Shown here: positions 13,850 to 20,625 of the stretch, piece after piece
How positions within the stretch are numbered: position 1 is the first letter of the stretch
Layout: the number at the start of each line of letters is the position of its first letter
Virus record (IMG/VR): IMGVR_UViG_3300008267_001048
Coordinates: 1-31,696 of that record
DNA from: a virus
Reading direction: 5' to 3' (one strand)
DNA length: 31,696 nucleotides
Notes under the pieces: generated by a model
What the model was told of the DNA's origin: nothing
Databases searched by the model: none
Seen by the model: only the letters and a program-made list of their open reading frames with translations
Translations under genes and position numbers: made by a program

Positions 13850-16381
13850 TTATGAGCGCGGGTTGGGGTTTATTCCTGTCCCTGTTGAGACAGAAAATCT
13901 TTCGCCAGTTGCTACCTCTAGGGCGGCAAGCTGCTTGGCTGTTTGGTTGTCGGACTCGTTCATCTCCAAGCGAGCCTGGATCTGCGCTTGCACGCGACTG
14001 TCTTCGGCTTGTTGACGAATCTGTTCGATCTGCAATTGGTTTTGCAACTCTTGGATGCGAGCTTGGATTGTCGCCTGAGTATCCTGGCTGCGGGCCTGGA
14101 TGTCTGCTTGCTTGAGCTGCGCGTCTTGCTGCATCTTGGCCTGGGCAGTTTGCACCGTTGCCTGATCCTTGGCCTGCTGATTCTCCAACTGCTTCTGGGC
14201 AATCTGGACTGACGGATCTTGCGGAGGAGGCGGTTGCATCTGCTGCAAGGTCTGAATGGCTTGTTCAATGATCTGCGGGATCTGACCAAAGGCCTCTTGG
14301 CTTTGCTTAGTCACGATCTGGCTTGTTGTTGCCAGCAGCTTGTCAAGGGCTTGTTTCTCCTCGGTCGTCGCATCCTTCTGAATCTCACCAATGTCTACTT
14401 CGGCAGCGCCGGAAGCTTCTTGGTAGATCTGAGTTGCATACCAAAGGACCATGTGCTCCTTGATATGGTCAAGCATCATAGGGATAAATGCAGGGCCAAT
14501 GGCCTTGTTGTTGCCGAACATTGGGTTAGTCAGGAAGTCCAAGTGGACCTGCAAGTGAGCCAAGTGATCTTGCTCAGGGAAGGCCACAACAGGGCGACGC
14601 ATCGTCATCGCAATGTTCTCGTTGACCGCATTCAGCTCTAATGGCTTAGGTGCTGGCAGCAAAAGGTCCTTACCTTGAGGCACCTTTAAGCGCTCAAGGA
14701 ACATGGTCTCAACCTTGCGGAGATCGTACAGCTGAGGCATCTTCTCGGCACGCTGCATGACTGCCTGTACTTGAGCAAAGCGCTGGGCTTCGCTGAAGAT
14801 GTTGGGATCGCTGACTGGCACCACATTCATTGGGCCATCGAAGTCGCTGCGCTTGACCAACAGTTCGCCTGTGTCGTCGTAGACTTCGGCTTCTGTTAGG
14901 TAGGTCTTGTTTAGGCGGAACAACAGCTTCAGCACACGGCCCATTGAGTTGTGCAAGCGAGCATGGATCGCTGAGAACACAACCATGCCTTGTTCCATGC
15001 GAGCTAAGGTGGTTCCAACAGGGACGTTGGCATTGCTGTCAGCCAAGTCTTCAAAGGTCGTACGGACAACGTTCTGGCTTGCATCAACCAAGAAGCCAAG
15101 CAGCGTAAACAAGACCGGGCTTGGTGGGTTGTAAGGCATTGGCATAAGCATCTTGCGGATGTCGTCTTGGCCAAATGAACCTTCGATCTCTTTCACTTCG
15201 GTTGGGTCAACGCGGTCTGTTTGGCCGCCTGTTCCTGACTTAAGCTTTAGTAAGCCTGGGAAGTTGTTGATGTGGGCAGAGTCAAGCAAAGCTCGCAAAG
15301 CACCTGTTGCAGCGGCACTTAGGCCGCCAATCATGTGCGTCAGGCCAATCGGATACGCGCCGCGCCAAGGCACAAATGGAAATTCAACCATCCATTGCAT
15401 CTCTTGCTTGGTCTCGTCGTCTTTTTCCCAGTTGCGATAGATGGCCAACACGTTTTGCGTTGCCTTGTCTAAGCTGATGACATATGGAGCCAAGCCGTAT
15501 TCATCGTTGAAGTCGTGGATGATGTAGCACTCATAGGTAGTGCGTAGACCATCGATGTTGTAGCTGTCTGAAGTACGACCTTCAATCTTGTTGTTGGCGC
15601 TCTCTGCCTTTGATTCGTCCGGCGGCAGAGGACTGGCCATTAGGTCCACATCCATGTACATACCAGACTCAACCCGCGTCTGGTATTCAATGCGAGTCAA
15701 GTATTGCACATGCGTCTTGCGCTCGGATGAATAGAAGTTGGTTGCGGCAAACGGCAAGTAGACGTCATCGATTGCGACGAACTGAGGGACGGGCCGCTTC
15801 TTGTTGGTATCCCAAGTGATCTTGAGGTACTGACCGCCACCTAAGGGCAGTTGCGTTGATAGCTGCTCAAGCTCAGACCTAAACTCAGGCATCTGCTCGG
15901 TCATTTGCCAGTTCATGAACTTGACAAGGCGATCTGCTTTTTCTTGCTTCTCAAGAGTAGGCTCGCCAACGATCTTGTCTCTAGCTGGGCCATCAGGCGG
16001 AAAGAGTTCCTTCATGACGCGGGCGGAAAAGTCCACGCAGCCTTGAGTCAGCATTGGGTGAACAACCTTGCTGGCTCCTGTGAACGATGCGCCACCTGGG
16101 GCATCATCACCAAGGCCTGTACGACGCAGACCTTCTTCGTATTGCTCATCCCGCTTCTTGCGGGCTTCTTTGTCTTTTTCTAAGATGTCGCAGAGTTCTG
16201 ATCCAAGGCTTGACAGTTCCCAAGTGGGCATGTTCTCAGCAAGGTTGGCATAGAACTCAGAATCGGCTGGTGTTGGCGAGTCGTCAAGCGTGACCATTGC
16301 ACCACCGTCATCGGTATCACGGACCTTGGAGTCGTCCTCAACCTCGTACATCTCGCCGTATTCTTGTTCGTTGTCAGCCAT
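13850..16381 (-). CDS. Portal protein (head-to-tail connector)
   Basis: 843 aa. N-terminal helical region with ENMPTWELSSLGSELCDILE and KVVHPMLTQGCVDFSARVM; middle core with PFVPWRGAYPIGLTHMIGG, TGALRALLDSAHINNFPGLL and GTTLARMEQGMVVFSAIHAR; from ~690 a Pro/Gln-rich linker (QQMQPPPPQDPSVQ) and a ~130-residue Gln/Ala-rich coiled coil. Known: long portals of P22-like podoviruses (gp1, 725 aa) have a C-terminal helical barrel of this sort and act as a dodecameric DNA channel and packaging sensor. The gene follows TerL directly, the usual order. Start ATG 16381 has CGGAG 8 nt upstream. It is longer than P22 gp1 by about 120 residues. Confidence 0.9.
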   Translation of the reverse strand: MADNEQEYGEMYEVEDDSKVRDTDDGGAMVTLDDSPTPADSEFYANLAENMPTWELSSLGSELCDILEKDKEARKKRDEQYEEGLRRTGLGDDAPGGASFTGASKVVHPMLTQGCVDFSARVMKELFPPDGPARDKIVGEPTLEKQEKADRLVKFMNWQMTEQMPEFRSELEQLSTQLPLGGGQYLKITWDTNKKRPVPQFVAIDDVYLPFAATNFYSSERKTHVQYLTRIEYQTRVESGMYMDVDLMASPLPPDESKAESANNKIEGRTSDSYNIDGLRTTYECYIIHDFNDEYGLAPYVISLDKATQNVLAIYRNWEKDDETKQEMQWMVEFPFVPWRGAYPIGLTHMIGGLSAAATGALRALLDSAHINNFPGLLKLKSGTGGQTDRVDPTEVKEIEGSFGQDDIRKMLMPMPYNPPSPVLFTLLGFLVDASQNVVRTTFEDLADSNANVPVGTTLARMEQGMVVFSAIHARLHNSMGRVLKLLFRLNKTYLTEAEVYDDTGELLVKRSDFDGPMNVVPVSDPNIFSEAQRFAQVQAVMQRAEKMPQLYDLRKVETMFLERLKVPQGKDLLLPAPKPLELNAVNENIAMTMRRPVVAFPEQDHLAHLQVHLDFLTNPMFGNNKAIGPAFIPMMLDHIKEHMVLWYATQIYQEASGAAEVDIGEIQKDATTEEKQALDKLLATTSQIVTKQSQEAFGQIPQIIEQAIQTLQQMQPPPPQDPSVQIAQKQLENQQAKDQATVQTAQAKMQQDAQLKQADIQARSQDTQATIQARIQELQNQLQIEQIRQQAEDSRVQAQIQARLEMNESDNQTAKQLAALEVATGERFSVSTGTGINPNPRS

Positions 16382-16393
16382 TCAATACTCCGG

Positions 16394-17869
16394 TTAGATC
16401 GCGTATGGGTTCACAAGCCTTGGCTTGATCTCCCGTTCAACTTTGTCTTCTGCTTTTCTGGTGACTGAGAGACTATTGCGATCGGCAAGCAACCTAAGCG
16501 CTTGCGTCGTTGAGTCCACAAAGTCGTCATGCTTAATCGATCCTTCACCATGAAAGCTGCACAGCTGCGAGATTAAAGGGTCAGCCCAAGAGCGAGGGCT
16601 CCCAGGCCGTTTATCCGATTCTACCACCCAAATGAATCCGTGTGCAAATAAATGCGAGACCGCGTGCAGGCGTTGAAGCTTGTCGGCACGGCCAGGGTTG
16701 TAGGGATAGGCAAGGATGTCCTCACGGGCTAACATCTGACGCAGGCTGATGCCAGATCCTTTGTCCTCAATGATCATTAGGTCCGGCTGCTTGCCACCAA
16801 ACATCGATTGCTTTGGACCAATCAACGGCTTGATCATAGGCCTAAAGTCCTCGTCGCCATACCGCACCGCCCATTCTTTCTTGACCCGTTCGATCAGGCC
16901 AGGCAGACCGAGGTGATCTTGCCAACAGTCAAGCAGCAGGAAGGCTGGCTTCTTCTCGTGGCGGAACACGCCCCAAACAGAGCACGCGGTTGGATCAGGG
17001 TCATGGCTCTTGCGGTCAACAGACTTCTCCGTGAACGCCGTGTCAAGGCTCATGACAATGTAGTCAAGAGGCGGCAAAGGTTTATCGGCCGGCCAGAGTT
17101 TGAACCAGCTACGCTTGATGATGCCTGTTTCTTCGGGGTCAATAACCTCGGCATGGATCTCTTGTCGTCCGAGTTGAGTTCCCTCGTACTGCGTGATCTC
17201 AGCAAGAAAGGATTTGGCAAGGTTTGCGGCGTTATCATAGGTAGATCCACGGGTAATGCGAATTCGGCTGTTCTTCTTTTCAGCATCCTTGATCAGCTTA
17301 CGAACCAGGTCGATAGGCTTAGGTGTCGTTGTGATGATGACACGGGGATCGTCGCCCAGGCGCAGACCGAACTTCATCATGTCCCATGTCTCGTCAACGT
17401 ACTGCCAGGCAGCCAGCTCATCACACCAAACTCGGTGGAACTGAGGACCGCGCAAACGACTAGGCTCCTCAGCCGAGAAGCCTCTGATCGATGATCCGTT
17501 CTTCAGGGTGATCTCGCCGATGGATCGGTTGTAGTTGTCTATGAGGTAATGAGGCACCACGTTCATGATGCCTGAGTCGCCTTCAAAGCAGACGCCTCTA
17601 ATGTCACCTGAGGTTGGCGCGATGACGCCACAACGCACGCCAGGGTTGTCGGCAGCATAGTTGCCAATGTCCTCTGCTCCTGTCCTTGTCTTACCGAAGC
17701 CACGACCAGCCAAGATCAGCCAAATGCCCCAATCACCTGTCGGCGTCATCTGCTGCTCACGAGCCGTGGCTTTCCACTTCAGCTTCCAGGCTATGTGCGC
17801 CAGGTCTGCTAGATCCAGGGTCGCGAGGTTTGACTGGATGGTCGTTAACTCGGCCTTGGATAGGATCAT
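16394..17869 (-). CDS. Terminase large subunit (TerL)
   Basis: 491 aa. N-terminal ATPase: Walker A-like AGRGFGKT (residues 54-61), Walker B FHRVWCDE (~residues 146-153) and motif III VIITTTPKP. C-terminal RNase H-fold nuclease: IVMSLDTAFTEK (first Asp), LLLDCWQD, LMIIEDKGSG (second acidic site) and KHDDFVDSTTQALRLL (third). Role: powers DNA packaging into the prohead through the portal and cuts the concatemer. The start at 17869 overlaps a TGA stop (ATGA) that lies in the frame expected if a one-base frameshift in the preceding gene is corrected. 'GRGFGKT' replaces the classic GxxxxGK[ST] spacing in the way usual for TerL proteins. Confidence 0.95.
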   Translation of the reverse strand: MILSKAELTTIQSNLATLDLADLAHIAWKLKWKATAREQQMTPTGDWGIWLILAGRGFGKTRTGAEDIGNYAADNPGVRCGVIAPTSGDIRGVCFEGDSGIMNVVPHYLIDNYNRSIGEITLKNGSSIRGFSAEEPSRLRGPQFHRVWCDELAAWQYVDETWDMMKFGLRLGDDPRVIITTTPKPIDLVRKLIKDAEKKNSRIRITRGSTYDNAANLAKSFLAEITQYEGTQLGRQEIHAEVIDPEETGIIKRSWFKLWPADKPLPPLDYIVMSLDTAFTEKSVDRKSHDPDPTACSVWGVFRHEKKPAFLLLDCWQDHLGLPGLIERVKKEWAVRYGDEDFRPMIKPLIGPKQSMFGGKQPDLMIIEDKGSGISLRQMLAREDILAYPYNPGRADKLQRLHAVSHLFAHGFIWVVESDKRPGSPRSWADPLISQLCSFHGEGSIKHDDFVDSTTQALRLLADRNSLSVTRKAEDKVEREIKPRLVNPYAI

Positions 17870-17882
17870 TTGCCGCCAGCGT

Positions 17883-18101
17883 TTAGTTTGCCAATAAGGT
17901 CGGTGATCTGCCCAACAAGCTCGAGCCTTGCTTCAATGGGTCCGCCATCGGGTCGAAAGCCATCTCTGCCAATGCCTCGAGAGGATCTCCGTGCTTTTCA
18001 ACGATCTTGTCGAAGATCTCTTGGCGCTCAACGTTGCGCTTGTTGACGCTGCCTTTAGGTCGACCAGCGCCGGGAGTCTTTTCACCCTTCTTGAAAGCCA
18101 T
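17883..18101 (-). pseudogene. Terminase-associated/small terminase-like protein, apparently frameshifted
   Basis: As read, 72 aa from ATG 18101 (AAGGAG 8 nt upstream; the TTG at 18107 is too close to it). N-terminus AFKKGEKTPGAGRPKGSVNK is the basic motif of DUF5681-like proteins, often encoded just before TerL, followed by a helix with EIFDKIVEKHGDPLEALAEM. From about 17940 the frame turns into Ser/Leu-rich sequence. In the -1 frame the DNA reads PIEARLELVGQITDLIGKLN and then AGGK, ending at a TGA (17868-17866) that overlaps the TerL ATG. One extra C in the CCC run at plus 17938-17940 would join both parts into a ~78-aa protein. It may be a sequencing error, a true mutation or a frameshift site. 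Likely role: TerS-like DNA recognition; still shorter than usual TerS. Confidence 0.65.
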
Positions 18102-18131
18102 AGCCAATACTCCTTATATTTTCTTCTTGTT

Positions 18132-18160
18132 ATTCTAATACGGAGTGCGGGATCGCGTAC
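18132..18160 (-). promoter_or_regulatory. Candidate leftward promoter for head/packaging operon
   Basis: On the minus strand TAGAAT (18137-18132) is preceded at 17-bp spacing by GTACGC (18160-18155), with GCACTCCGTAT just before the TAGAAT. The same arrangement occurs at two other places (21.99 and 22.09 kb). It is 31 bp upstream of the terminase-associated gene start. The -35 hexamer is not like sigma-70 TTGACA, so an activator may be needed. Confidence 0.5.
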
Positions 18161-18172
18161 ATAGGCCCTTTC

Positions 18173-18340
18173 AAAAACGCTATAGAGTGTTTTTTTAGGC
18201 TAAACTAGTTGGATCAATACACTAAACTAATTATTATTGACTCGTTCGTTCGTTTCTTCAAATCATAAGATCTCCGTGTCTGCTAAAAGGTTGTATTGAT
18301 CCTCTTTGTTTAGCCTAAAAATATCCTCTATAGCGTTTTT
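18173..18340. repeat. Block-structured long inverted repeat in divergent control region
   Basis: Arms at 18173-18220 and 18293-18340 (48 bp each) separated by 72 bp. Matching blocks, outer to inner: 15 bp (AAAAACGCTATAGAG), 5 unmatched bp, 13 bp (TTTTAGGCTAAAC), 5 unmatched bp, 10 bp (GGATCAATAC): 38 of 48 positions identical, with both mismatched blocks exactly 5 bp in each arm. The loop contains a short TCGT tandem repeat (18242-18255). The conservation of blocks with variable spacers suggests several protein-binding half-sites rather than selection for one hairpin. Flanked by divergent genes and by TAGAAT elements 36 and 37 bp beyond the arms. Confidence 0.9.
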
Positions 18341-18376
18341 GGTCTTTTTGGCTCCTAAAACATAGTCTTACTTGTA

Positions 18377-18392
18377 TAGAATGCTGTATAAT
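18377..18392 (+). promoter_or_regulatory. Candidate rightward promoter for the 18427 gene
   Basis: TAGAATGC at 18377-18384 and TATAAT at 18387-18392 lie 35-50 bp before the ATG at 18427. No convincing -35 hexamer is present. The TAGAATGC element is placed as the near mirror image of the leftward TAGAAT at 18137-18132 about the centre of the inverted repeat, while TATAAT is the better sigma-70 -10 box. Which of the two is used cannot be decided from sequence. Confidence 0.45.
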
Positions 18393-18426
18393 TTAACTCT
18401 TATTCACTTAGAAAGAAGAAAACATC

Positions 18427-18867
18427 ATGGGCAGACCACTTGAAGCAACATCTCCTCTTGACTTAGATACGATCAAGATTATTGTTTGGGCCAGCGAATA
18501 TGGCTCAGGCCATCCAAACATCAGTCGACTGTACGATAACGAGGCAGCAGATGGTCTTGACCTAAGTCGAGGCACATTTTTTAATGCCGTTAAAGGTCGC
18601 AGGGTAACTCAGCAAGTTTTAGACAGAGTCGACGAGCTAATCGCAATTAAGGGCTGGAGGACCAAGTGGATCGAACATTGCCGCGAAGAACACAAAAAGC
18701 GCGTAGTCAAAGCTTTCGAGAACCCCATGAACTATTGTTCCGTATGCGGACATGGCTGTCCTAACTGCGGAACTCCCAAATCCGAGAAACGTCGCAAGGC
18801 CATCTTCGACTACTTGAAGACAGATCCTATCGACCTTGGCTGCAAGGTGCGTGACCGCGAGGAATAA
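18427..18867 (+). CDS. Putative DNA-binding regulator with HTH-like region and Cys4 zinc site
   Basis: 146 aa on the plus strand, opposite to nearly all other genes. Residues ~28-72 (NISRLYDNEAADGLDLSRGT, then FFNAVKGRRVTQQVLDRVDE) look like a helix-turn-helix of repressor type, with FFNAVKGRR at the recognition helix position. A CxxC-x3-CxxC knuckle (Cys104, 107, 111, 114: YCSVCGHGCPNCG) follows, then a basic tail EKRRKAIFDYL. Inference: a transcription factor binding the adjacent inverted repeat and controlling both itself and the leftward head operon. Ribosome-binding site is a weak purine stretch (GAAAGAAGAAA). The gene ends at a strong hairpin. No close family is recognised, so the HTH call is by eye. 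Confidence 0.7.
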   Translation: MGRPLEATSPLDLDTIKIIVWASEYGSGHPNISRLYDNEAADGLDLSRGTFFNAVKGRRVTQQVLDRVDELIAIKGWRTKWIEHCREEHKKRVVKAFENPMNYCSVCGHGCPNCGTPKSEKRRKAIFDYLKTDPIDLGCKVRDREE

Positions 18868-18892
18868 AAAAAGGGGGCGGTTAGGCCCCCTT
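18864..18892. terminator. Convergent terminator between the regulator and leftward small-gene operon
   Basis: AAGGGGGC (18871-18878), 6-nt loop GGTTAG, GCCCCCTT (18885-18892). On the minus strand the hairpin is followed by TTTTTTTATT, a textbook U-tract, so it should stop transcripts coming from the small-gene operon at 18.94-21.94 kb before they run antisense into the regulator. On the plus strand only TTAAAAC follows, so it is weaker for the regulator gene. Confidence 0.85.
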
Positions 18893-18940
18893 AAAACTTC
18901 TCAACCGGCAACTGCGTTTTCCCGGCAGTTCATTGTAAAC

Positions 18941-19207
18941 CTATCTCAATCCAGCTGGACTAGATGCAATGTTGTGAGAGTCTACCAAGGCCCGCAAAGC
19001 CTTGTTCTCCGCCTTCATATCCCCCAGCAGCAAGTCTAGGTCCCTGGCGTCGGTCGACAGGCCTAAACCGCGCAGTTCCTGAAGTTCTGCCAGAAGACCA
19101 TCTAGATCCCTCTTATTAACCAGGACATAGTCATCGACAGGATTTAATTCCTTGTTGACCTGAAGACCCCCTAGTGAGCCCAGGACACGCTTAATCCACT
19201 GTTTCAT
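18941..19207 (-). CDS. Small hypothetical protein with coiled coil
   Basis: 88 aa. N-terminal amphipathic segment MKQWIKRVLGSLGGLQ, then helices with DYVLVNKRDLDGLLAELQEL and LLLGDMKAENKALRALVDSH, consistent with a short coiled coil. No domain recognised. It is the last gene before the terminator and starts at 19207 in an ATGA overlap with its upstream neighbour. Function unknown. Confidence 0.6.
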   Translation of the reverse strand: MKQWIKRVLGSLGGLQVNKELNPVDDYVLVNKRDLDGLLAELQELRGLGLSTDARDLDLLLGDMKAENKALRALVDSHNIASSPAGLR

Positions 19208-19620
19208 GTGTTCTTCTCCTTTAATTTAGCTTCGATGGCTTGTATTAGGTTCATTCGGTTTGCAAAGCTGACTTCCGATGGCCTGTCATTAAATTGATGA
19301 TCTTCCCAAATATCTTCAGCCTCCTCATTCGTCAGCCCAACCCAAGGGCGTTGTTGTGGGGTGGTGTAGAGCTTGTCCCATGCCTTCAACTTCATTTGCT
19401 GGTGAGGAATTAGGCGAACATAACCAATATCATCATCCTCGCAAAAGACACCCACAGGCTCTTGTACTGGTTCATCAGGGCAGTCTTCACACTTTGTCGT
19501 GCAGCGATTCATCTTCATGCACCAAGGCTCTTGTACTGGCTGTGCCCAGACTTTATCAACATCGGATGCTAAGTAATACTCTTGACCATGCTCAGTGTCA
19601 TCTCGCGTAAATCGTTTCAT
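19204..19620 (-). CDS. Hypothetical accessory protein with repeated PVQEP motif
   Basis: 138 aa from ATG 19620, chosen because GGAGGAG lies 8 nt upstream and the ATG overlaps the previous stop as ATGA. N-terminal part has EHGQEYYLASDVDKVW; PVQEP occurs twice (around residues 29-33 and 52-56), flanking CMKMNRCTTKCEDC, a Cys-rich segment that could bind metal. The C-terminal part RPWVGLTNEEAEDIWEDHQF is a motif common in small phage proteins of unknown role. The two PVQEP copies arise from a 15-bp exact direct repeat. Function unknown. Confidence 0.65.
   Translation of the reverse strand: MKRFTRDDTEHGQEYYLASDVDKVWAQPVQEPWCMKMNRCTTKCEDCPDEPVQEPVGVFCEDDDIGYVRLIPHQQMKLKAWDKLYTTPQQRPWVGLTNEEAEDIWEDHQFNDRPSEVSFANRMNLIQAIEAKLKEKNT
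19456..19539. repeat. 15-bp direct repeat inside a coding region
   Basis: AGGCTCTTGTACTGG occurs at 19456-19470 and 19525-19539 (plus strand). The 69-bp offset is 23 codons, so both copies encode PVQEP in the same frame of the gene at 19204-19620. This may reflect a small internal duplication. Confidence 0.85.
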
Positions 19621-19835
19621 TTTGTTACTCCTCCTGCTCGAATAAATGCTGCAACGGTGTGCTTGTCGAACCCATGCCATTGCTCCCATTGTTTTGCAAC
19701 CTTCTCACGCTCGGCTTCTGCTACTAAGGCGGCAAAGGCTTCAAGGTCTTCTGTGTTTGCTTCCCATTGAGCGCCATATTGACTGCTCATCGTAATGCCA
19801 GCCTGTCTAGCCATGTCAATTAGTTCTTGATTCAT
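19617..19835 (-). CDS. Small hypothetical accessory protein
   Basis: 72 aa, helical: MNQELIDMARQAGITM at the start and LEAFAALVAEAEREKVAKQW in the middle. This 'helix plus LxxFAALVxxxEREK' type is familiar from phages and prophages of Proteobacteria, especially Burkholderiales-type hosts, but has no assigned function to my knowledge. ATGA overlaps at both ends (19835 and 19617). Confidence 0.65.
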   Translation of the reverse strand: MNQELIDMARQAGITMSSQYGAQWEANTEDLEAFAALVAEAEREKVAKQWEQWHGFDKHTVAAFIRAGGVTK

Positions 19836-20032
19836 GCTTCCCTCGCTTTCATCATTGCGTCTGCCATTTTGTATGCGTCTATTGCGTCATCTTGCATAGA
19901 CGCACGTTCGTTTAGCAAAAATGTTTGCATAGCCTTGGCTGCAAAGTAATCACGCAGGGTCATGCCGTTGTATTGGATTAGTTCTTTTGGTCGGTCAACA
20001 ATCAAAACCGGAAATGCTGGTGTGTTGTTCAT
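19832..20032 (-). CDS. Small hypothetical accessory protein
   Basis: 66 aa with GMTLRDYFAAKAMQTFL and AYKMADAMMKAREA, a pattern I recall from many small phage proteins (a Gly-Met-Thr-Leu-Arg-Asp-Tyr-Phe-Ala core with an Ala-Asp-Ala-Met helix). No function is known to me. Linked by ATGA overlaps to both neighbours (20032 and 19835). Confidence 0.7.
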   Translation of the reverse strand: MNNTPAFPVLIVDRPKELIQYNGMTLRDYFAAKAMQTFLLNERASMQDDAIDAYKMADAMMKAREA

Positions 20033-20202
20033 TCCTCATCCTCCTCAGGTAGTTTGTCAAGTAGGTCTGCCTCGCAGCAGTCACTGACCTCCACAAGCCT
20101 GATGTCAACTCCCGTTGCTCCCCAGTACTCGTATTGGCCAATGCCTTCGTCAATGGTTATGGTACAGCATTCTTTTAGGCAATGCGCGCAGTATGTAGTC
20201 AT
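20029..20202 (-). CDS. Small zinc-ribbon-like protein
   Basis: 57 aa from ATG 20202, which overlaps the stop of the tiny gene upstream as ATGA; a more upstream in-frame ATG would run through that gene. Cys pairs YCAHCLKECC near the N-terminus and DCCEAD near residue 43 could bind one zinc ion. The middle IGQYEYWGATGVDIRLVEVS is a pattern common to small phage zinc-ribbon proteins. Acidic C-terminus. Function unknown; nucleic-acid or protein adaptor possible. Confidence 0.7.
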   Translation of the reverse strand: MTTYCAHCLKECCTITIDEGIGQYEYWGATGVDIRLVEVSDCCEADLLDKLPEEDEE

Positions 20203-20348
20203 TTCAAGTCTTTGCCGATATTCCACAGGCTGTAGACAATTAGTCCCAATCCCCACAATGCCAGCCAATGGGTGTGAAGTATCCAGCCGTCAGCCATGAC
20301 AACCACCCAGCCCAGCCCGTTTATAACGCCGTGTTGAAATGCGTTCAT
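20199..20348 (-). CDS. Tiny membrane protein
   Basis: 49 aa, found by following the chain of ATGA junctions: its ATG (20348-20346) overlaps the stop of the gene upstream and its TGA (20201-20199) overlaps the start downstream. Sequence features: a short N-terminus, VINGLGWVVVMADGWIL and then WLALWGLGLIVYSLWNIG, a Trp-rich hydrophobic helix long enough to cross the membrane, and a Lys-containing tail. Function unknown; one of three neighbouring tiny membrane proteins. Confidence 0.65.
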   Translation of the reverse strand: MNAFQHGVINGLGWVVVMADGWILHTHWLALWGLGLIVYSLWNIGKDLK

Positions 20349-20458
20349 AGTGTTGCCTTCCCTTCTGCGTATCCGATCAGGTAAAAGATTGCCGCCACAA
20401 CCATTGGATGCTTGAGGCAGCGGCCACTAAACCACCAGTCAATGAACTTGTCAATCAT
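20345..20458 (-). CDS. Tiny membrane-associated protein
   Basis: 37 aa. ATG (20458-20456) and TGA (20347-20345) form ATGA overlaps with both neighbours. It starts MIDKFIDWWFSGRCLKHP and continues with a hydrophobic stretch MVVAAIFYLIGYAEG. It resembles short phage membrane peptides but no family is assigned. Too short for similarity-based calling; the support is the coupling at both ends. Confidence 0.55.
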   Translation of the reverse strand: MIDKFIDWWFSGRCLKHPMVVAAIFYLIGYAEGKATL

Positions 20459-20625
20459 CGGTCAATGAACAGGCATTCGTTGTGGTGCCTGATCCCCCTA
20501 GAGTCTACGTAAGTCTCGCCGCAACCGGCTGACCATTCCAAGAGCATGAGCACCATGAAGCCCAACATGATCATGCCAATGGTGGCTTGCAGCAGCCACA
20601 TTCCAATCGCCTTTAAGTACTTCAT
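20455..20625 (-). CDS. Small membrane protein
   Basis: 56 aa from ATG 20625 (AAGGAG upstream; overlaps the stop of 20622-21377 as ATGA). One clear transmembrane helix: IGMWLLQATIGMIMLGFMVL plus the following MLLEW. The C-terminal ~25 residues (SAGCGETYVDSRGIRHHNE) contain two Cys and would face the opposite side. Function unknown; a superinfection-exclusion, lysis-regulating or envelope-binding role is possible but unsupported beyond topology. Confidence 0.7.
   Translation of the reverse strand: MKYLKAIGMWLLQATIGMIMLGFMVLMLLEWSAGCGETYVDSRGIRHHNECLFIDR

Noticed and set aside
14219-14641. 140-codon plus-strand frame, Leu-rich
   Set aside because: Antisense of the Gln-rich coiled coil of the portal, which automatically yields Leu-rich frames (CAG/CTG).
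16808-17494. 228-codon plus-strand open frame inside TerL
   Set aside because: Antisense to conserved TerL nuclease and ATPase motifs; no supporting signals.
18242-18255. TCGT tandem repeat at the centre of the inverted repeat, considered as an origin iteron or CRISPR-like repeat
   Set aside because: Only about three 4-bp units; too short to call an iteron array, and no spacer structure. Noted within the inverted repeat entry only.
20029-20268. Longer start (ATG 20268) for the zinc-ribbon-like protein
   Set aside because: It would overlap the tiny membrane gene at 20199-20348 by about 70 bp and has no ribosome-binding site; ATG 20202 fits the ATGA chain.
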